NCBI GenBank assembly: GCA_937139475.1
Contig: CAKZQF010000187.1
Location: 1 to 37,044 of the forward strand
DNA: 37,044 nucleotides
Direction: 5' to 3'
From: an uncultured Gammaproteobacteria bacterium
GTDB lineage: Bacteria; Pseudomonadota; Gammaproteobacteria; Enterobacterales; Psychrobiaceae
In this document: positions 32,533 through 37,044 of the stretch, piece after piece
Numbering within the stretch: position 1 is the first letter of the stretch
How the letters are laid out: each line of letters starts with the position of its first letter
The notes under the pieces: generated by a model
What the model was told of the DNA's origin: nothing
The model's database searches: none
Seen by the model: the letters and a program-made list of their open reading frames with translations, nothing else
Position numbers and translations under genes: made by a program

Positions 32533-33535
32533 TTTTATTAAGTGATTGCGTTGACTCTCGCGCAACGAGTGTTGGAATATACTTTAAATCGTTGGTGCTA
32601 GCACAGGCATCTTCTGCCAGTGTTAGTGCAAGCAATGCGGCGCGTTTGGCCATTTTCTCGATAGGGTAATTTAGGGTCGTGAGTTTTGGCCTGGCATACC
32701 TAGCAAGTAACACGTCATCAAAACCAATGACCGAAATATCTTGCGGCACCCGATAGCCATTATCTTCAAGGGTGGATATTGCACCAATAGCCATCGCGTC
32801 GTTGTAAACGAATACCGCACTAAAGGGGATTCTTTTCGCCAACAGTTGTTGCGCAGCCAATTCGCCTCCTTGCAATGTTGGAGCGGTTGAAACTATTAGT
32901 TCTGGGTTGATTGTGCAGCCTTTTGTCGCTAACTCCTGTGTAAATCCACTAAGTCGTTGTTGCGGGTCATCAATGTCGACACGACTTGATATGCAGGCAA
33001 TATGTTGATGGTTTAGGCTCAACAGGTGTTGAGCTGCTAGCCTACCACCTTGCAAATTATCCAGCCAAATACAGCGGTTAGCGAGTGGCTCAATATAGCG
33101 ATTTATAATGACTAGCCCGGAAATTTGCGCAGCTAGCTGTATCAATTCCTCATCGGTGAGCTTTTTGCTTTGGACAACCATCACGTCACAGCGTCGTTCG
33201 CGCAGTAAGTTGATGGCTTGGCGTTCTGATTGTGCATCAACCAAGCTGGTACTTAGTAGCAGTTGCATTTTCTTGTCACGGGCAATTTGTTCAACGCCAT
33301 GGGCTAGTGATGCAAAAAAAGGCTCGGTAAGATCAGGGAGAACCACCCCAATGGTCATGTTCTTTTTGGTCACTAAAGCACGTGCATTTGCATTGGGGGT
33401 ATAGCCGATATCAGCCATCACCTTGAGTACTTTTTCTCTGGTTTTTTGTCCTACTTTTGGACCGTTGTTAACAACACGCGAAACGGTTGCTAATGAAACC
33501 TCTGCAATACGAGCGACGTCTTTAATTGTGGACAT
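32522..33535 (-). CDS. LacI/GalR-family repressor, probably of the gal genes
   Basis: The 337 residues start with the LacI-type helix-turn-helix MSTIKDVARIAEVSLATVSRVVNN and hinge (NANARALVTKK). A periplasmic-binding-protein-like effector domain follows (NMTIGVVLPDLTEPFFASLAHGVEQIA, SVIGFDDVLLARYARPKLTTLNYP). The frame opens at a TTG at 33595, but the family-standard start is the ATG at 33535, although its ribosome site is poor. It diverges from galT-galK-galM, and the candidate operator at 33635-33646 lies between them. Galactose or a derivative is therefore the likely inducer. Confidence 0.88.
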   Translation of the reverse strand: MSTIKDVARIAEVSLATVSRVVNNGPKVGQKTREKVLKVMADIGYTPNANARALVTKKNMTIGVVLPDLTEPFFASLAHGVEQIARDKKMQLLLSTSLVDAQSERQAINLLRERRCDVMVVQSKKLTDEELIQLAAQISGLVIINRYIEPLANRCIWLDNLQGGRLAAQHLLSLNHQHIACISSRVDIDDPQQRLSGFTQELATKGCTINPELIVSTAPTLQGGELAAQQLLAKRIPFSAVFVYNDAMAIGAISTLEDNGYRVPQDISVIGFDDVLLARYARPKLTTLNYPIEKMAKRAALLALTLAEDACASTNDLKYIPTLVARESTQSLNKIRK

Positions 33536-33620
33536 GAAATCATAAGTTGTTGAGAATGAAAGCTCAATATACCCTATCAGCAGTGGTTTTCGCAAGGATT
33601 GGGATTGGGAAAAATAATGT

Positions 33621-33649
33621 TTGCACTCACGAGGGAAAACGTTTACATT
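33621..33649 (+). promoter_or_regulatory. gal promoter with overlapping LacI-type operator
   Basis: GAAAACGTTTAC at 33635-33646 has the central CG and flanking AAA/TTT of LacI/GalR-family operators, symmetric around 33640/33641 except for one pair. It overlaps a candidate -10 TACATT (33644-33649), 17 bp after a weak -35 TTGCAC (33621-33626). Repressor bound there would block galT transcription. Confidence 0.6.
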
Positions 33650-33686
33650 TTCGTTGTCTTATTCATTTTTGTTAATGGTTATTGCT

Positions 33687-34730
33687 ATGAGCTGTCAATT
33701 TGATCCTACCGAACATCCACATCGTCGTTACAATCCGTTGCTTGATGAATGGGTGCTAGTTTCTCCACATCGAGCCAAACGGCCGTGGCAAGGGCAGGTG
33801 GAAAGTGTCGATGATGAGTCAAAGCCAAGCTATGATGAAAGTTGTTTCTTGTGTGCTGGAAACACGCGTATTAATGGCGAGGTTAATGACAACTATCAAC
33901 ACACTTTTGTATTTGCTAATGACTTTGCTGCCTTAAAACAAGATACGCCTAAGGTGAGTAGTGATGACCCGCTATTTAAGATGGCCACTGAGCAAGGTGA
34001 GAGCCGGGTTATTTGTTTTTCCCCCGATCATAGCAAAACGTTGCCGGAGCTTGGTGTCGAAGACATTTGTCAGGTGGTTGACACATGGCAAGAGCAATGT
34101 GACGTATTAGGTAAGCAATATAATTGGGTGCAAGTATTTGAGAATAAAGGCGCAACAATGGGCTGTTCAAATCCTCACCCCCACGGTCAAATATGGGCAC
34201 AACAGCAACTACCAACACTGGTGAGCAAAAAGAGCGCAGCACAGGAGAATTATCTTAAAGCGCATGGCGTTAATTTGCTGCAAGATTATGCTGCCAAGGA
34301 GATGATTAAGCAGGAGCGTGTTGTTGTCGTTAACGATGACTGGCTTGTTGTTGTGCCTTATTGGGCTGCCTGGCCTTTTGAAACGATATTACTGCCGCGT
34401 TTTGCTGTGCAACGTATGACTGATTTGAGTCAATCGCAAAAGCTCTCATTAGCCAAAATCATCAAGCAGATAACGATTAAGTACGATAATTTATTTAATA
34501 CCTCGTTCCCATATTCTATGGGCTGGCATGGCGCGCCATATGATAATGAAGAGCATCCTGAATGGACTTTACACGCCACGTTCTTGCCACCCTTGCTGCG
34601 TAGCGCCAGCGTAAGAAAATTTATGGTGGGTTATGAAATGATGGCTGAAGCTCAGCGTGATTTAACCGCAGAGCAAGCCGCCAAGCGATTGCGTGATTTG
34701 CCAGCGCATCACTATAAGGAGCAATGCTAA
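33687..34730 (+). CDS. galT: Galactose-1-phosphate uridylyltransferase
   Basis: This enzyme transfers UMP from UDP-glucose to galactose-1-phosphate in the Leloir pathway. The 347 residues begin [36 protein letters not shown], which is the classical GalT N-terminus. They carry metal-binding cysteines (SCFLCAG) and the nucleotidylated histidine motif [13 protein letters not shown]. The frame is open upstream to 33621, but that part contains the operator. The ATG at 33687 fits the family start, although no strong ribosome site is visible. The stop overlaps the galK start by one base. Confidence 0.95.
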   Translation: MSCQFDPTEHPHRRYNPLLDEWVLVSPHRAKRPWQGQVESVDDESKPSYDESCFLCAGNTRINGEVNDNYQHTFVFANDFAALKQDTPKVSSDDPLFKMATEQGESRVICFSPDHSKTLPELGVEDICQVVDTWQEQCDVLGKQYNWVQVFENKGATMGCSNPHPHGQIWAQQQLPTLVSKKSAAQENYLKAHGVNLLQDYAAKEMIKQERVVVVNDDWLVVVPYWAAWPFETILLPRFAVQRMTDLSQSQKLSLAKIIKQITIKYDNLFNTSFPYSMGWHGAPYDNEEHPEWTLHATFLPPLLRSASVRKFMVGYEMMAEAQRDLTAEQAAKRLRDLPAHHYKEQC

Positions 34731-35875
34731 TGACCGGCCAGGCGAAAATCGAGCAACTATTTTTAAAGCAGTTTAATTACCAAAATGCGGTCGTCTGCCA
34801 TGCGCCAGGGCGGGTCAATATTATTGGTGATCATACCGATTACAACGATGGTTTTGTGTTACCTGCGGCGATTAACTATGGTACTACCATCGCAGCAGCT
34901 AAGCGTGATGACGATATTATTCGTGTTTATGCACATGATTGTGAGCAGCAAGTTGACCAATTTAAGCTAAGTGAGATCGAATTTGAGCCACATCTGATGT
35001 GGAGCAATTATGTGCGTGGCACACTTAAGGTACTAATGGAGCATGGTGCCCAAATTGGTGGCGCTGATATTGCCGTGACAGGTAATGTGCCGCAAGGTGC
35101 AGGACTTAGTTCTTCTGCAAGTTTTGAAGTCGCTATACTAAAAACATTTGCCACGTTATATCAGTTAGAGTTATCCGGCATCGTTGCCGCTCAACTAGGG
35201 CAGCAGGCTGAAAATGAATTTGTCGGTTGTAATTGTGGGATTATGGACCAGCTTATTTCTGCGATGGGCAAAGACCAACATGCCATGATGCTCGATTGTA
35301 AGGATTTATCCTTTGAAGATGCGCCGATCCCACAAGGGCTGTCATTATTTATCGTTAACTCGAACGTAAAACGTGGACTGGTAGATAGCGAATATAACCT
35401 GCGCCGCCAGCAGTGTGAGCAGGTCGCTAAGTATTTCGGTGTTCCTGCACTTCGTGATGTTACGCTAGCGCAGTTGCAAGGAGCGCAAGCTGATATTGAC
35501 GATGCACTCTTTAAGCGTGCGCGCCATGTTATTAGTGAGAATATACGGGTTAAAGCGGCGCTAAGTGCATTGAAAAGTAGCGATATTGCAACACTTAGCC
35601 GCTTGATGAAGGCATCCCACCAGTCGCTGCGTGATGATTTTGAGGTGACTACCAAAGAGCTTGATGGCTTGGTGCAGATTATTGATAATGAAATTGGCCT
35701 TAGCGGTGGTGTACGCATGACCGGTGGAGGCTTTGGTGGTTGTGTTGTTGCAATTGTACCGACCTCGATGATCGAGCAGCTCACCACTACAGTCATTCGG
35801 CAGTATCCTCTTGAGTATGGTTTAAAACCAAGTATCTATTTGTGTCATGCCAGTCAGGGAGCATTTAGAGCCTAG
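34730..35875 (+). CDS. galK: Galactokinase
   Basis: This enzyme phosphorylates galactose at C1 with ATP. The 381 residues match the usual length of about 382. They contain the galactokinase signature GRVNIIGDHTDYNDGFVLP, the GHMP ATP loop VPQGAGLSSSASFE, and the C-terminal GHMP motif MTGGGFGGCVVAIV. Two ATGs are possible (34724 and 34730). AAGGAG lies 2 nt before the first and 8 nt before the second, so 34730 is preferred, overlapping the galT stop (TAATG). Confidence 0.96.
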   Translation: MTGQAKIEQLFLKQFNYQNAVVCHAPGRVNIIGDHTDYNDGFVLPAAINYGTTIAAAKRDDDIIRVYAHDCEQQVDQFKLSEIEFEPHLMWSNYVRGTLKVLMEHGAQIGGADIAVTGNVPQGAGLSSSASFEVAILKTFATLYQLELSGIVAAQLGQQAENEFVGCNCGIMDQLISAMGKDQHAMMLDCKDLSFEDAPIPQGLSLFIVNSNVKRGLVDSEYNLRRQQCEQVAKYFGVPALRDVTLAQLQGAQADIDDALFKRARHVISENIRVKAALSALKSSDIATLSRLMKASHQSLRDDFEVTTKELDGLVQIIDNEIGLSGGVRMTGGGFGGCVVAIVPTSMIEQLTTTVIRQYPLEYGLKPSIYLCHASQGAFRA

Positions 35876-35876
35876 G

Positions 35877-36848
35877 ATGAAGCGCATTACTTTGACTAAC
35901 AAACGGGGGATGGCAGTCGATATCCTATCCCTTGGGGCTCGTGTTGCTTCTATTCGATTTCCTGTAGCGGGTAAGCCGATGGAAATGACGCTCGGTTATC
36001 AGGATGATAGTCAATACGCAGATGATTCTTTTTATTTAGGGGCAACTTGTGGTCGTGTTTGCAACCGCATTTCCAATGCCCAATTTAGTCTTGATGGTCG
36101 GGCCTACCAATTAGTAAAAAATGACAATGATAATTGCCTCCATGGCGGAGTGAATAATTTTTCTCACCGCACTTGGCAAGTTGAAGAAGCCAGCCTAACA
36201 CAACAGAATGTGCGGTTGACGCTTTGTTCTGCAGACGGCGACCAGGGCTTTCCTGGCGACGTTAAGGTTAGTGTTAATTACCGATTAACAGAAGATAATC
36301 AACTACGTATTGAGTTTTTTGCTAATACTAATGCCGCAACGCCAGTTAACTTGACTAACCACACTTATTTTAATTTAGGTGAGCCTGACGCTAGGGCGCT
36401 AAAACTGCAAATTAATGCAAATAATTACCTTGAGCTCGATGATGCGAATGTGCCAACAGGAAAAATACTATCAGTCGCTGATACTGATTTTGATTTTAAC
36501 CATCAGGCGCCAGTAGGTCGGCGTGAAAAAGTGAGTGAGGATAGTGCGATTACCAGTCGCTTAGGTTTCGATCATTGTTTTGTTTTAAATAATAATGATA
36601 TGACACAGCCAAACGCAGTACTAACTTCGCTTAAAAATAAACTCAAGATGACTCTTTTTACCGATCAAAAAGCAATCCAACTATATACCGGGGCTTACCT
36701 ATCTAAGCCATTTCTTCCTTATCAGGGGCTTTGTTTAGAAGCGCAAAACTTTACCAACGCGATAAACATTGGGCATTTCCCATCTTGTGTTTTACGAGAG
36801 AACCAGCAATATAGGCAACGTATTACCTTGGCTTTTGCGCGTACTTAG
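35877..36848 (+). CDS. galM: Aldose 1-epimerase (galactose mutarotase)
   Basis: This enzyme interconverts the alpha and beta anomers of galactose so that galactokinase gets its substrate. The 323 residues show the family blocks GATCGRVCNRISNAQFSLDG, catalytic His in NLTNHTYFNLG, and the catalytic Glu region LCLEAQNFTNAIN. The frame is open into galK, but the ATG at 35877 is 1 nt after the galK stop and matches the family N-terminus. It is the third gene of the gal operon. No galE or transporter follows before the window end. Confidence 0.92.
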   Translation: MKRITLTNKRGMAVDILSLGARVASIRFPVAGKPMEMTLGYQDDSQYADDSFYLGATCGRVCNRISNAQFSLDGRAYQLVKNDNDNCLHGGVNNFSHRTWQVEEASLTQQNVRLTLCSADGDQGFPGDVKVSVNYRLTEDNQLRIEFFANTNAATPVNLTNHTYFNLGEPDARALKLQINANNYLELDDANVPTGKILSVADTDFDFNHQAPVGRREKVSEDSAITSRLGFDHCFVLNNNDMTQPNAVLTSLKNKLKMTLFTDQKAIQLYTGAYLSKPFLPYQGLCLEAQNFTNAINIGHFPSCVLRENQQYRQRITLAFART

Positions 36849-36849
36849 C

Positions 36850-37044
36850 AATACCAATTCACTCATAAATTGCCCAAAGTGTGTTATCTAAAACCACTTA
36901 TTTCTTTATTCTTTAGTCGAACTTTAGGCCGTCATATTACCGTTCGCCAACCCGCTTATTTAATTATCCTATTCGCTGCGAATGGCTAAGCAGTGCTGCT
37001 TATCTCTCATGATGCTTGTTAAATTCTTGTTATTACTGTTGCGT
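36850..37044. repeat. Putative repeat element start and non-coding DNA at window end
   Basis: AATACCAATT at 36850-36859 repeats the outer end of the MITE-like element at 28648, and loosely similar AT-rich sequence follows. The other end would lie beyond the window. A short AAGCAG/CTGCTT hairpin occurs near 36984-36997. No gene is seen in this 195-nt stretch. Confidence 0.4.

Noticed and set aside
33621..33686. Longer galT start at the TTG 66 nt upstream
   Set aside because: The extra residues do not match GalT, and the stretch contains the operator and candidate promoter.
35191..35796. 201-codon - strand open frame opposite galK
   Set aside because: It is a Ser/Cys-rich antisense shadow of galactokinase without a start context.
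1..37044. CRISPR array, tRNA or rRNA genes, prophage or toxin-antitoxin module
   Set aside because: No regularly spaced repeats, tRNA-like or rRNA-like sequence, phage structural genes or paired small toxin/antitoxin genes were recognised on reading both strands.

Overview
The window looks like a chromosomal segment of a marine gammaproteobacterium of the Alteromonadales type (relatives of Colwellia, Thalassotalea, Shewanella or Pseudoalteromonas). This is inferred from the moderately AT-rich composition, the protein style, and Alteromonadales-like repeats in the intergenic DNA (TATACCAATTG-type inverted repeats and a GTTACTTTTCTTTG hairpin). No rRNA, tRNA, CRISPR array or complete insertion sequence was found.

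Region 1 (1-8960, + strand): the tail of an unidentified gene, then a probable operon for a tripartite ABC export system. It encodes a HlyD/MacA-like adaptor, a LolD/MacB-like ATPase and a large duplicated FtsX/MacB-type permease. These are followed by an NtrC-family sigma-54 activator and an NtrB/NtrY-like histidine kinase. A near-perfect -24/-12 sigma-54 promoter lies in front of the adaptor gene, so the two-component system probably controls its own operon. A secreted esterase-fold protein with TPRs follows. It lacks the catalytic serine and may be a pseudoenzyme. A hairpin terminator closes the region.

Region 2 (8991-21770, - strand): a complete Tad (tight adherence) type IVc pilus locus. 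In transcription order it reads Flp pilin, TadV/CpaA prepilin peptidase, an unusual winged-helix AAA+ ATPase, CpaB/RcpC, the CpaC/RcpA secretin, a small lipoprotein, TadG, TadF-like and TadE pseudopilins, TadZ/CpaE, the TadA/CpaF ATPase, TadB, TadC and the TPR lipoprotein TadD. Spacing is tight, with overlaps or gaps of 2-60 nt in most places. The AAA+ protein, and the TadG-F-E block placed ahead of TadZ, differ from the classical locus order.

Region 3 (21771-26864): about 830 nt of non-coding DNA, then a leftward cluster. It holds a small membrane protein, a membrane-anchored sulfatase-superfamily enzyme without the sulfatase signature, a lipoprotein L,D-transpeptidase, and a small protein resembling the DNA-binding half of an IS630 transposase. 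The last is translationally coupled to the transpeptidase.

Region 4 (27054-31285): an Lrp/AsnC regulator diverges from a cysteine-synthase-like enzyme across a shared palindrome. A MITE-like element and a strong hairpin repeat separate that enzyme from a convergent BtuB-like vitamin B12 receptor gene, which is preceded by a cobalamin riboswitch.

Region 5 (31285-37044): an orphan NorE/NorF-like pair (cytochrome oxidase subunit III and IV homologues), then a LacI/GalR-family repressor diverging from galT-galK-galM (Leloir pathway). A LacI-type operator overlaps the candidate gal promoter. No galE or galactose transporter lies inside the window. The last 195 nt begin with another AATACCAATT repeat end and hold no visible gene.
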